From NCBI GenBank assembly GCA_022821385.1, contig JAJEDR010000062.1, positions 1 through 64,000 on the forward strand: DNA of 64,000 nucleotides, in the 5' to 3' direction. Below are positions 45,720-54,619 of the stretch, piece after piece. The stretch comes from Rhodothermales bacterium (GTDB lineage Bacteria; Bacteroidota; Rhodothermia; Rhodothermales; Bin80). Within the stretch, counting starts at the first letter, position 1. Each line of letters starts with the position of its first letter. The position numbers were made by a program, and so were the translations under genes. Under the pieces are notes generated by a model. The model saw nothing but the letters and a program-made list of their open reading frames with translations, did no database searches and was not told the origin of the DNA.

Positions 45720-47097
45720 GAGGCAGGCTTATAGGACACCATTCCTGTATCCGGGTTGCCAAAGCAAGTACGGCTGCCTCTTGACGGGGTTTTCCGACAA
45801 TCTGCATACCGACGGGTAGCCCCTCAGGGCTTAGTCCGCAAGGGACGCTTGCGACCGGTAAGCTGGTTAGTGAAAGTACGGAGGTGGGGGCGAACCAGTC
45901 GTAGTAGGTAGATAGTTCTGTGCTTTCGATCCGGCGAGGATAGCCATCTGAAAGCCTGAAGGGGAGGACAGCCGTTGTAGGTGTCAGCAAAAAATCCACA
46001 TTTTGGAATACCCTTCGGAACGTCCGCCAAACTTCATCAACAATACGCTCCGAGTCGGCCAAATCCAATGCACTGTAATTCAGTGCTTCGTTGAGGTTTT
46101 GGGTCAGGAGTTCACCTGCTTCCTCAGGTTGGTTCAATCTGTTTCTATGAATAGCCAGCAGATGGTGGGCGCGAAGGACAGCGAATGCGCGAGGAGCATC
46201 AGCTAAGCTAAGGTTTACGGATTTAACGGAGATACTCCGGGATTTAACTGAATTGATAGCTGAGCGGCAGGTAGCGGCAACGACGGGCGCAAGTTCTAGG
46301 TTGGTGAGGTGATCACAGTACCCAAGTCGTATGTTCGCTTCCAGTTCAGGTAGTCCAAAACCAGGATGATGCGCAGGATATTGTAATGGCCTTGCGTCAT
46401 ACGGACCAGCAACAGCCTGCATGAAGAGACCTACATCCCCCGCGGTTCGGCCAAGTCCCCCAGCCACGGAGAGGCGATCCCGCAAGAAGCTCGCTGAATC
46501 CTCCGGGATGATTCCCGGCGAGGGACGCAAACCTACGATGCCACAGAATGATGCAGGCATCCGGAGGGAACCACCCAGATCTGTTCCATCTGCAAGGGCA
46601 ACCATGCCGGTCGCAACCGCTACTGCTCCTCCTCCGGTAGATCCCCCCGGGGATCGTGTAATATCCCACGGGTTACGAGTTGCCCCGAAGACCTCATTGG
46701 TGGTTTCACCTCCGACAGCAAAAGCGGGAGTATTAGTTTTTCCCAGAATGAGTGCACCGGCAGCTTTAAGCCGGGCAACAATTTCGGCATCCCGTTCGGG
46801 AACGTGATCACGATACGCAGATGAGCCGTAAGTTGTGCGCAGCCCGCATGTGTCCGTAGTATCCTTGATACCCACGGGAAGCCCGTACAGTAGGCCCTTG
46901 GGTTGCCGGGTTTCGAGTGTGCGTGCTTCCTCCAACACCCGGTCATTGAGGGTTACGATTGCATTGAGTCCAGGGTTGAGTTTCTCGTATACGTTGAGAC
47001 AGGCACGAGTAAGCTCAACGGGAGACAGTCTTCGTTCCCGCAATGCTCTCTGGAGGGTTGTTGCCGGGAGACAGGCAATGTCCATATCTGCACACAC
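45700..47097 (-). CDS. amidase signature family enzyme
   Basis: 465 aa. The Ser-cisSer-Lys triad is in place: VGIKDTTDT (Lys), GGSTGGGAVAVATGMVALADGTDLGGSLRMPASFCGIVG (both serines). N-terminus ATTLQRALRERRLSPVELTRAC is typical. It could be an amidase, or an aspartyl/glutamyl-tRNA amidotransferase-like enzyme, but no gatB or gatC is adjacent and the C-terminal half is closer to stand-alone amidases. It begins three bases after ricT ends. Confidence 0.87.
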   Translation of the reverse strand: MCADMDIACLPATTLQRALRERRLSPVELTRACLNVYEKLNPGLNAIVTLNDRVLEEARTLETRQPKGLLYGLPVGIKDTTDTCGLRTTYGSSAYRDHVPERDAEIVARLKAAGALILGKTNTPAFAVGGETTNEVFGATRNPWDITRSPGGSTGGGAVAVATGMVALADGTDLGGSLRMPASFCGIVGLRPSPGIIPEDSASFLRDRLSVAGGLGRTAGDVGLFMQAVAGPYDARPLQYPAHHPGFGLPELEANIRLGYCDHLTNLELAPVVAATCRSAINSVKSRSISVKSVNLSLADAPRAFAVLRAHHLLAIHRNRLNQPEEAGELLTQNLNEALNYSALDLADSERIVDEVWRTFRRVFQNVDFLLTPTTAVLPFRLSDGYPRRIESTELSTYYDWFAPTSVLSLTSLPVASVPCGLSPEGLPVGMQIVGKPRQEAAVLALATRIQEWCPISLPPILQQL

Positions 47098-47100
47098 GAA

Positions 47101-48063
47101 TCAGGTGCGTTGCTTTTTGACGGGATACTCAATCTCCTCGAGCGTAAACTCTTCAACGAATGATTTATCCAATCGGACACGAACCGTACGCGAAAATATG
47201 TTTCTGTCTAAAACTTTCCCAATCCCATTCGCTGTGGAAACGCGCGAATGTTTTCGCGGGAAGGACTTAAGCGTTTCCATGTAGTGTTCAAGTTCATAAT
47301 TGAGGCAGCATTTGAGCTGCCCACATCTTCCCAAAAGTTGTTCCTCGGAAATATAGGACTGCGTCTTTCTGGCTGAGTGGATGGATACCGGAGGCATTTG
47401 ACGCATCCAGGAGGAGCAGCATAGCTCCCGGCCGCAGACCCCTAGACCTCCTATCCGTGCGGTTTCTTCACGTGGTCTCAGGCGACGAAAATCAACACGA
47501 GTCTTGAAATGTTTTCGGAGATCGCCGATAACTGGTCCCAAGGGAAGCTTCTTTTGTGAGGAAGTATAAAAAATTGAAAGCCGTTTCCGATCAAACTGCC
47601 ATTCCGAATCCACCACTTTGAGTTTGACCTGTTTCTTTCGGACAATTTTTCGTGCAGTAACCAAGGCATCCTTTTCGGAGGCCTGGTTTTTCAAATGGAT
47701 ATTTCGGTCGTTGGAAGAGGCCAGGCGAAGAATCTGGTGATAATTCAGGTGTTCTTTTGCGTGAAGATGCAACAGCTCACCAGTCAATGAAACTTGTCCA
47801 TAATCCAAACCACGTTGCTCAGAAACGATCACATCGTCACCTGCCCGCAGGGGGAGATGACGTTTGTTTCTGTAGATTTTTCTTCGACGTCCCTTGAATA
47901 CCACTTGGACCAAGTCGCACTGATCTCGCCCAGGATCCTTTGAAGATTTTGGTAACCAGTCAAAAATTTGTACGGACGGGCAACTGTCGTTACAGCCACC
48001 GTACCCCACCAAGGTGCTGCCACTACATCCACAAGCTCCGTTTGAGCCACACGCCATAATCAA
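47101..48063 (-). CDS. ricT: PSP1-domain protein, RicT/YaaT-like
   Basis: 320 aa. The PSP1 core lies at residues 60-230 (GDDVIVSEQRGLDYGQV; FYTSSQKKLPLGPVIGDLRKHFKTRVDFRRLRPREETARIGG). The cysteine set GVCGRELCCSSWM and GRCGQLKCCLNYELE matches the iron-sulfur-linked cysteines of RicT in Bacillus. A Cys/Gly-rich N-terminal segment (CGSNGACGCSGST) is extra. In Bacteroidota the same family lies near holB, as here (139 bases upstream). The partners RicA and RicF are not seen. Start could also be the Met at 48057. Confidence 0.88.
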   Translation of the reverse strand: MIMACGSNGACGCSGSTLVGYGGCNDSCPSVQIFDWLPKSSKDPGRDQCDLVQVVFKGRRRKIYRNKRHLPLRAGDDVIVSEQRGLDYGQVSLTGELLHLHAKEHLNYHQILRLASSNDRNIHLKNQASEKDALVTARKIVRKKQVKLKVVDSEWQFDRKRLSIFYTSSQKKLPLGPVIGDLRKHFKTRVDFRRLRPREETARIGGLGVCGRELCCSSWMRQMPPVSIHSARKTQSYISEEQLLGRCGQLKCCLNYELEHYMETLKSFPRKHSRVSTANGIGKVLDRNIFSRTVRVRLDKSFVEEFTLEEIEYPVKKQRT

Positions 48064-48202
48064 CCCGATTACTTAACCGTGCAATTTACGCCCTGCTACA
48101 TACAACGTTCATACGCGAGCTGAAGGGATGCGCAGTAGGCAAGGTGGTTTTCGACTGGGACAGATCCCAAGAGAAGCGCTGTGGTTATGCAAGAAAGTGA
48201 GG

Positions 48203-49357
48203 TTACAGGGTTGTAAGGGGCTTGAAAAGCACACCACTATGTGGGCCGCGCATGGCTTGCCCGAGGTTGAAAGACAGGTTTATAAGGAGCAACGTTGTAT
48301 TCACATTCGACTCGGTGAGCAACCGGGCTTCTTCGACAAGGCGAATCATTGCATCCAGGTCTGCATTGTCCAAGTTTCCGCAGAACCGGGCAATCTCAGC
48401 ATGCTGATCTTGGTTGACGATTGGGGCGTTTGCTCCAATTGTTCGGTAGAGTGAAACATCACGCATCCAACCCAAGAGAAGTTCGAGTAAATTCTTGATA
48501 CGGTTACGGCCGGCCTGATTAAACTCCTCAATAAGTGCTGTTTTCGGACCGATCTTTTGCGTAAATGCAAGACGGAGAAAGTCCAGAATTCGTTCGCGGT
48601 CGTGCCTCAGGTCTTCATTCTCAGCGAGTTCCACTGCACGGGAATAGGAACCATTAGACATGTTCGCGGCAGTAGTGGCGAGGCGTGCATCTATATTTTT
48701 GCGCTCCTGCAGCGCCTGGGCGATGACATCTGTTGCAAGAATGTCAAATGCGATGTGTTGGCAGCGAGACAAAATAGTTGGCAGCAGTAAATCTTTGCGG
48801 CGCGTGAGTGTAATGAATACTGTGTCTGGTCCCGGCTCCTCGAGCAATTTTAGAAAAGCATTGGCTGCCTGTTCGTGGATCGTGTGAATATCAAGAATAA
48901 TCGCAATCCGATAGCGGCCTTGCTGGGGCCGCCTAATCATTTTGTTGCGTAACTCCAGATTAATTCTTTCGATGGAGTAGAATGGCTGTTTGAGGGATTT
49001 GGGGGCGTTTTTTCGATTCAGCGAGGGAGCGCGGATGAAGTCTACAACAGCATATTCATCCTGAGAGAGCAGAGCTAAACGATCGGCGACATCCTCAGGA
49101 TCAGCATCACTTGGCTGTGGCATCATGATCTGGATATCAGGATGCCGGAACTTTAGTGCCCATTGACAGGGCTGGCAGGATATACTATCGTCGCAACCTG
49201 TACATTGTAACACCCGCGCAAACGCTAGTGCAGTCGCAAGTTTGCCTACACCATCAATACCGTGAAACAGATAAGCATGGGCTACTCGTTCCGAAGCAAC
49301 GGTACTTTTCAGCAGCTTAATGACTTTATCCTGCCCGATGATGTTGCTCCACTGCAT
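48203..49357 (-). CDS. holB: DNA polymerase III delta-prime subunit
   Basis: 384 aa, AAA+ clamp-loader subunit. Start at 49357 (MQWSNIIGQDKVIKLLKSTV) is family-like, whereas the track adds 18 residues upstream. Seen are a modified P-loop (FHGIDGVGKLATA), a zinc module (CTGCDDSISCQPC), the SRC-type motif PTILSRCQHIAFD and EQAANAFLKLLEEPGPDTVFITLT (Walker B and sensor regions). Followed by ricT in the same direction. Confidence 0.9.
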   Translation of the reverse strand: MQWSNIIGQDKVIKLLKSTVASERVAHAYLFHGIDGVGKLATALAFARVLQCTGCDDSISCQPCQWALKFRHPDIQIMMPQPSDADPEDVADRLALLSQDEYAVVDFIRAPSLNRKNAPKSLKQPFYSIERINLELRNKMIRRPQQGRYRIAIILDIHTIHEQAANAFLKLLEEPGPDTVFITLTRRKDLLLPTILSRCQHIAFDILATDVIAQALQERKNIDARLATTAANMSNGSYSRAVELAENEDLRHDRERILDFLRLAFTQKIGPKTALIEEFNQAGRNRIKNLLELLLGWMRDVSLYRTIGANAPIVNQDQHAEIARFCGNLDNADLDAMIRLVEEARLLTESNVNTTLLLINLSFNLGQAMRGPHSGVLFKPLTTL

Positions 49358-49447
49358 GTCTACCGAAAAAGTTGGGTATCTTGGTACCCCGGCTTGGATT
49401 GGTGGTTGCAACCAGTCTTGGATAAGTTCAGTTGAAGTCAGGCATTA

Positions 49448-49521
49448 GGCGTGGTAGCTCAGTAGGTTAGAGCGTGCGACTCATAATCGCAAGGTCGAGA
49501 GTTCGAGTCTCTCCCACGCCA
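49448..49521 (+). tRNA. tRNA with CAT anticodon (Met, or Ile2 with lysidine)
   Basis: Full cloverleaf: acceptor stem GGCGTGG/CCACGCC, D arm GCTC...GAGC, anticodon stem TGCGA/TCGCA with loop CTCATAA, T arm GAGAG/CTCTC with TTCGAGT. CCA is not encoded. The anticodon stem shares its inner four pairs with E. coli tRNA-Ile2 rather than elongator tRNA-Met, so identity is left open. It lacks the GGG/CCC anticodon pairs of an initiator. Confidence 0.93.
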
Positions 49522-49586
49522 CTTTGCATTCTCCTCAGTTCAGGAGCCCACAGGCTATATGGTGGTTGAGCGACAAGACATGGGGG

Positions 49587-49976
49587 TTATGGTGCATCGG
49601 TATCAAGAAGCTCACCAATGATGTCTTCGTGATCCGGTCTGATCAACACGAGTAGGGCGTGATGGGGTACGATCAAGTATTTTGTGTTCTTATAGGTAAA
49701 CTCAATCGTCTCCTTGCGCTGATAGAAAGCCCGGTCTCCTACCTCTGCCTGAAGGGGCAGGTATCGTCCGATTGTTTTCGGTTCGGCCCAGGGTTCATTT
49801 TCGGAGTAGTCCGGGTTCGGGATCAGGTGACCGGGGCCTACCAGTTCCACTACGCCGGATCCGATCCTGTCTCGTTCGGCAACGGAGGCAGGCAGAACCA
49901 GTCCAGATTCTGTCTGTTGTTCACCAAGGTCAGGTTTGATCAAAACACGATCTCCAACAACGATTAGCTGTGACAT
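49587..49976 (-). CDS. GroES-family protein, divergent
   Basis: 129 aa. The start LIVVGDRVLIKPDLGEQQTESGLVLPAS and the loop GVVELVGPG match the Cpn10 fold, but the mobile-loop region carries an insertion and the C-terminal strand ends with an acidic tail. No groEL is next to it. It is 19 bases downstream of a sodium:solute symporter gene on the same strand. It might be a co-chaperone paralogue of the type common in Bacteroidota whose partner is not known. Confidence 0.82.
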   Translation of the reverse strand: MSQLIVVGDRVLIKPDLGEQQTESGLVLPASVAERDRIGSGVVELVGPGHLIPNPDYSENEPWAEPKTIGRYLPLQAEVGDRAFYQRKETIEFTYKNTKYLIVPHHALLVLIRPDHEDIIGELLDTDAP

Positions 49977-49995
49977 TCTTGGGTGTATAGCTTGC

Positions 49996-51780
49996 TTATG
50001 ACGACGGTGAGAATGTATGTCTCAGGTAGAGCGTTGAAACCACTGCTACTACCAGTACGAGGATACCCGGCAAAATATTCCCCAGGATCAGGTAACCGGT
50101 TGCAAACAGGCAGGCGTATACCACTACAACACCAGCAACCCATTGGCGCATCATAGTGCTGATCGTAGCGTCTGGATGAAAATCGGGATACAGTGTCGCA
50201 ACGGATGACCAGCCGGGACCGGCTGGACGAACAAGTTTGTAGAACTCTTCAAGTGTGGACTGATCTGTTGGCTTGGTCAAAAAGGTTGCCGCCAGCCATA
50301 ACGCAGTGGTGAGTCCAACCACAACAAACAGATTAGAGGGGAAGGGGGCCTGAAGGCCTGGGATAGGCACTCCAACCAATGTAAGCAGAACCAGAACGAT
50401 GGGGGCCAGGGTTGCGACGAGTTCACTCCACGCGTTGATTCGCCACCAGTACCATCGGAGAATCAGAACCGTGCCCAATCCGGCTGACGCGGTCAGGATC
50501 AGAGTCCAGGCCTGACTGATAGATTCCAACTGCGTGGCCAAGAGAATGCTAAGGAATCCTACAACGAAAGTAAATATGCGCCCGGCGCGTACATAATGGC
50601 GTTCACTGCTGTTCGGTTTCACAAATCTTCGCCAGCAGTCATTTACCAAATAGGAGACTCCCCAGTTCAGTTGCGTCGAAATAGTACTCATGAAAGCTGC
50701 CAAAAAAGCGGCAAAAACCATTCCAAGCACACCAACAGGCAACACATCTCGCATAACCAGCACAAAGCCTTCCCGTGAGTCTGTCAGATTAGGATAGAGA
50801 ACCAGAGAAGCCAAGGCGACAATGATCCATGGCCAGGGCCGGAGGCAATAATGGGCTACCGTGAACAGCAGGGCGGAATAGGTAGCATTGCGCTCGCTGC
50901 TCGTTCCCATCATGCGTTGCGCGTTGTATCCACCGCCACCCGGTTCAGCGCCTGGATACCAACTGCTCCACCACTGAATGCCAATAAATGCCACGAATGC
51001 GGGAATAGATAATGCGAAGGCTGCTGCGGCTCCAGCCGTCTCTCCAACGGTCGGGAAAAACCGAAAAGTCTCAACAGGTAACTGTGACTTGAGACCGGCG
51101 ATTCCACCCACTTCAGGTACGCGAAGAACAAATATGGCCATCAGGATTGATCCGGCCATAGCCAGTGCGAATTGCATGACATCTGTAACAGCTACGCCCC
51201 ATAAGCCGGACAGGAGTGCAAAAATAGATACCAATATCGCCAGCACACTGACCACAACGAGCGCAGCGCTTATCGTAAAGTTGCCGATCACAATAGCGGT
51301 TTGGCCGAAAATAGTCAGATCGGGCCACAATACCTCAATCGCGGTTTCCATAGCAAGAGAAACCCATCCGATGATCACGACATTGAGAAGTAGACCAAAG
51401 TAGATTGCCTTGATGCCTCGGAGCCAGGCTGCGGCTCGTCCGGCGTAGCGAACCTCCACAAATTCAACATCTGTCTGAATTCCACACCGTCGCCACAACC
51501 GTGCGAAGAAGAATACCGTCAACATACCGCCAAAGGCAAAATTCCACCAGAGCCAATTGCCGGCTATGCCGTTTTCCGCAACAAGTTCTGTTACGGCCAT
51601 TGGGGTGTCGGCAGCAAAGGTTGTGGCTACCATACTTATCCCAGCAAGCCACCAAGACATGCGCCGCCCGCTCAGAAAGAATTCTGATGTATTGCGTCCA
51701 GCACGCCTGGAATAGTAAACGGCTATGCCGGCAACAGCCAGAAAGTAGAGGCAGACAATCCCCCAGTCAAATGGTGTCAT
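49996..51780 (-). CDS. sodium:solute symporter (SSS family)
   Basis: 594-aa membrane protein with about 14 hydrophobic spans. Family marks are FFLSGRRMSWWLAGISMVATTFAADTP (N-terminal sodium-site region) and SQLNWGVSYLVNDCWRRF, with a broken helix pattern typical of the LeuT fold. Substrate cannot be assigned from sequence. The gene precedes the GroES-like gene on a probable bicistronic transcript. Confidence 0.9.
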   Translation of the reverse strand: MTPFDWGIVCLYFLAVAGIAVYYSRRAGRNTSEFFLSGRRMSWWLAGISMVATTFAADTPMAVTELVAENGIAGNWLWWNFAFGGMLTVFFFARLWRRCGIQTDVEFVEVRYAGRAAAWLRGIKAIYFGLLLNVVIIGWVSLAMETAIEVLWPDLTIFGQTAIVIGNFTISAALVVVSVLAILVSIFALLSGLWGVAVTDVMQFALAMAGSILMAIFVLRVPEVGGIAGLKSQLPVETFRFFPTVGETAGAAAAFALSIPAFVAFIGIQWWSSWYPGAEPGGGGYNAQRMMGTSSERNATYSALLFTVAHYCLRPWPWIIVALASLVLYPNLTDSREGFVLVMRDVLPVGVLGMVFAAFLAAFMSTISTQLNWGVSYLVNDCWRRFVKPNSSERHYVRAGRIFTFVVGFLSILLATQLESISQAWTLILTASAGLGTVLILRWYWWRINAWSELVATLAPIVLVLLTLVGVPIPGLQAPFPSNLFVVVGLTTALWLAATFLTKPTDQSTLEEFYKLVRPAGPGWSSVATLYPDFHPDATISTMMRQWVAGVVVVYACLFATGYLILGNILPGILVLVVAVVSTLYLRHTFSPSS

Positions 51781-52357
51781 GTTTTCATGATGATCTACCT
51801 TGACGGGAAGTTAGCCGAAAAAACTGATAATCTTCCATTTGGGATTCTGGTGCTGCAATGTACGCAATTCGTATTGCACATCCGGTCTATTGTAGTGGCT
51901 TACTGCCTGGACTGAGCACACCTTGATGGTCATAGGACAGGCGATCTTGGATGTCCGCTCTGAGAATTCGAATTCCTGCAGAATCCTTGGAAGCCGATCC
52001 ATTGGAACACTTCGATAGCAATCGCCCAATAAAAACCATCCTCGAATTGAAATGCATGATTTCGTCTACATTGATGGAGTGTCGTTTCTCACCTAATTGC
52101 TGATGTCCTAAACTGTTTTCAGGTATTGTTTACAAATTCTCGGGCGAGTTCTGGAGTTTGTTCCCTCATCTTGTGCAAGGGGAGGGCAAGGTCCGCCTTT
52201 CATGCGGGCCTTCATCTGTTGGTAAGGATGCCGCACTGTGTGTGCTTGGGAATGGCAAACTCCGATCTTAGGAAAGGAAGCAAGAGTGCTTTGCTAGAGA
52301 ATAAATCCCATTTCCCCCGCCGACCCGTGCAAACACGAACAATATCCAGGAATTGCG
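51781..52357. other. 577-bp intergenic region with a doubtful small ORF
   Basis: Between the symporter and the ABC permease, both on the minus strand. The track's 72-aa ORF at 51811-52029 on the minus strand has mixed composition and no recognisable motif; it might be a decayed gene. Nothing else is supported. Confidence 0.3.
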
Positions 52358-53185
52358 TCACAGGTCTCGCTTACGCAGATTCAGAAGCGAGAGCCCGAGC
52401 AATACCATGATGTAAGCCAGCGCAACGATAACGTAAATCCCGATATCAGAGCCTCCAAGACGTACAAGATCTAGTTCTGGACGCATAGGGTTCATATCCA
52501 CCAGCTCTGCGGGATAGTAAGCCAGATTGTTCCCAAGGTTCGAGACCACCTTAAGCGGAAGAAACTCAAGAGCGTCACGTAAAATCCTGCTTTCCATTCG
52601 GAGCGTCAGCAAGGGAATGATTCCTTCGACAATAATGTACAGGAACAGGATACCTAACGCCGATCCTGAAGAGCGGAGGTGCGTCGAGAGCATCAGGCCG
52701 AAGCTTCCATAGACCAGCAAGCCTAGGGCAATACCGCCCATGTAACTGAGATCACTAGGCCGGAAAATAATTGAGCCACTCTCGTCGGGGCTGAACATCG
52801 TACTACTAATGCCGATCAGCACGGCCACTGCCATGAAAAGTAGGACGAGTCCGGCAAGCAACATGATCTTTCCCGTGAAGAACTGCTCCTTGCTGAGCCC
52901 GTCAATTATGTTCTGGCGTGCCGTGCGCCATGAGAATTCTGGGGCGAAGAGCAGGATCATCAGAATGGCGGTGAAGAGCGGTCCGAACCCAGCTACGTCG
53001 CGCAGAATATCCGGCCATATCTCGGGCAGAGTATAGACTGCATCTGGAATAGTTAGGGCCAAGCGGATCCCTATGACTGCACGAATCGCGGTGAAAAGGC
53101 CGAACGCACCAATGGCCAGCCAGAAGATTCGCCGCTTAGCCGCCTTGAGCCATTCGATTCGCAGGAGCATAATCAGAGTCTTCAT
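52358..53185 (-). CDS. ABC transporter permease (ABC-2 type)
   Basis: 275 aa with six membrane spans and a typical ABC-2 layout: a cytoplasmic N-terminal start (LLRIEWLKAAKRRIFWLAIG), a large loop with TARQNIIDGLSKEQFFTGKI and a final hydrophobic pair ending LNLRKRDL. Its start overlaps the end of the ATPase gene by four bases. Together they form an exporter; the substrate is not evident. Confidence 0.87.
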   Translation of the reverse strand: MKTLIMLLRIEWLKAAKRRIFWLAIGAFGLFTAIRAVIGIRLALTIPDAVYTLPEIWPDILRDVAGFGPLFTAILMILLFAPEFSWRTARQNIIDGLSKEQFFTGKIMLLAGLVLLFMAVAVLIGISSTMFSPDESGSIIFRPSDLSYMGGIALGLLVYGSFGLMLSTHLRSSGSALGILFLYIIVEGIIPLLTLRMESRILRDALEFLPLKVVSNLGNNLAYYPAELVDMNPMRPELDLVRLGGSDIGIYVIVALAYIMVLLGLSLLNLRKRDL

Positions 53186-54201
53186 GACGCGAGCCCAGTC
53201 TTTGGATCCATGGCGTCCCGGGTTACGTCAATGAAGACTTCTTCCAGGCTCGGCCGGTGCGGCACCAGAAGGGACAAGTATATTCCCTGCCCAGAAAGAT
53301 AACGTGTCACGTTTGCCAGATCCCCCGAGTCCAGCGCTACGACAATGCCGTCTTCCGTCTTGCGCACAGATGTGGCGTCTGGGTAGGCTTCCATCGCGCC
53401 CAAAAGGACGTCGATATCTTCCGAACGAAGCAATACAGCATTCCCTTCTCCCACCATCTCCGCGACCGGGCCCCACTTAATTATTCGTCCATCGCGAATG
53501 ATGGCGACGTGGGAACATGTACGCTCGACTTCCACAAGCAGATGGCTCGACAGGAATATCGTCTTGCCGCGCTCGGCAAGAGTGTGAATGATCTCGCGGA
53601 TTTCCCTGATTCCCTGTGGATCGAGCCCGTTGGAAGGCTCGTCAAGAACAATCAGCTCGGGGTCGTTTAACATGGCAGCCGCGAGCGCTAGCCGCTGCTT
53701 CATCCCTTGCGAGTAAGTCTTGAACCGGTGCTTCGCGCGGCGGGATAGTCCGACGAGCGCTAGGCACTCCTTAATGCGGGATCGATTCACTCCTTTGATA
53801 GCCGCAACAATTCGCAGATTATCGCGACCGCTCATGTATGGGTAGAAGTTGGGCGTTTCCAGCGTGGCGCCAACGCGAGCTCGTGCGGCAGTGAGTCCTC
53901 TGGAATCGGAATTGCCAAAAAGGCGGAAGCTGCCCCCCGTTGGCATGATGATGCCCACGAGCATCCCGATGGTGGTTGTCTTGCCGCTCCCGTTGGGACC
54001 GAGAAAGCCGAATACCTGGCCCTGTTTTACGGCGAAAGAGATCCGGTCCACGGCTAGCACCGATTTCTTGGCGCGCATTCCGTACCGCTTGGTCAGGTCT
54101 AGCGTCTGGATCACATCAACACTCGTAGAGGCTTGGTCTTGCAAGTCCATATCAGGAGCGTTCAGTGAAAAATCATCCATTGTAGTCAACGACGAGGCCA
54201 C
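53182..54201 (-). CDS. ABC transporter ATP-binding protein
   Basis: 339 aa. Walker A GPNGSGKTT, Q-loop, signature YSQGMKQRL (in place of LSGGQ), Walker B LIVLDEPSNGLDPQG and switch His FLSSHLLVEVE. The C-terminal extension of about 100 residues (MEAYPDATSVRKTEDGIVVAL) is the regulatory tail typical of bacitracin/lantibiotic-type exporters. Operon with the permease; 4-base overlap. The mobile element starts 175 bases upstream. Confidence 0.92.
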   Translation of the reverse strand: MASSLTTMDDFSLNAPDMDLQDQASTSVDVIQTLDLTKRYGMRAKKSVLAVDRISFAVKQGQVFGFLGPNGSGKTTTIGMLVGIIMPTGGSFRLFGNSDSRGLTAARARVGATLETPNFYPYMSGRDNLRIVAAIKGVNRSRIKECLALVGLSRRAKHRFKTYSQGMKQRLALAAAMLNDPELIVLDEPSNGLDPQGIREIREIIHTLAERGKTIFLSSHLLVEVERTCSHVAIIRDGRIIKWGPVAEMVGEGNAVLLRSEDIDVLLGAMEAYPDATSVRKTEDGIVVALDSGDLANVTRYLSGQGIYLSLLVPHRPSLEEVFIDVTRDAMDPKTGLAS

Positions 54202-54367
54202 CTATAGTTGTAGGGATCAAAAGTTTATCCATAGAACGTTGGTTTCCATTCGGGCTTAAGAATTAAGATGAGATTGCCGTGAGCCAGGCTATCTGGCAAA
54301 ATTGTAGCGGTCGCAACCGCACCAACGAACCAACCGCATAGAACCGTAACCATTGTTGACCACTATC

Positions 54368-54375
54368 CAATTTTA
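54368..54375. repeat. target site duplication, left
   Basis: CAATTTTA, identical to 56943-56950 at the other end of the element. Eight bases is the duplication length known for IS1595-family elements. Confidence 0.88.
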
Positions 54376-54406
54376 GGGAATTATATACCTGAGTACCCAA
54401 AATAAC
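54376..54406 (+). repeat. left terminal inverted repeat
   Basis: 31 bp. Core CCTGAGTACCCAAAATAAC, identical in reverse complement at the right end. Differs from the right repeat only at the sixth base. Confidence 0.9.
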
Positions 54407-54434
54407 TTTGAGATTAAGGTAAAGACTGCTGATT

Positions 54435-54608
54435 TTACCGATTCTTGATTGTACGTGGAGGCGTGTTTAGAAGAATCTTTGCGAACTCCTCTGGCTCCAT
54501 AGGAATTGATCCGCTTACCTCTGACCAGTCCTTTCTCGGACGACCTCGGGGCCTGCTGGTTTTCTTCGTCTCAGTGGACGATTTAGGCTTTTTAGGTTTT
54601 TGCTTCAT
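54435..54608 (-). CDS. 57-aa basic protein with AT-hook-like motif (IS passenger)
   Basis: Too short for the ORF track. Begins with ATG at 54608, 11 bases after the methyltransferase stop, and ends with TAA at 54435. The N-terminal half is lysine-rich and holds SRPRGRPRKDW, where RGRPRK is close to the AT-hook core GRP. The C-terminal half (MEPEEFAKILLNTPPR) looks like a small helix. Close spacing to the upstream gene and the end of the element just after it support a third passenger gene. Possibly binds AT-rich DNA, for example to guide or modulate the methyltransferase; that is inference. Confidence 0.6.
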   Translation of the reverse strand: MKQKPKKPKSSTETKKTSRPRGRPRKDWSEVSGSIPMEPEEFAKILLNTPPRTIKNR

Positions 54609-54619
54609 GGTTACAAAGA

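Noticed and set aside
51811-52029. 72-aa minus-strand ORF
   Set aside because: No motif, no ribosome-binding site seen, isolated in a 577-bp gap; possibly a remnant but not supported as a gene.
52240-52310. Signal recognition particle RNA (GGAAAGGAAGCAAG resembles its tetraloop region)
   Set aside because: The flanking bases do not form the required stem, and the conserved receptor-binding sequence is absent.
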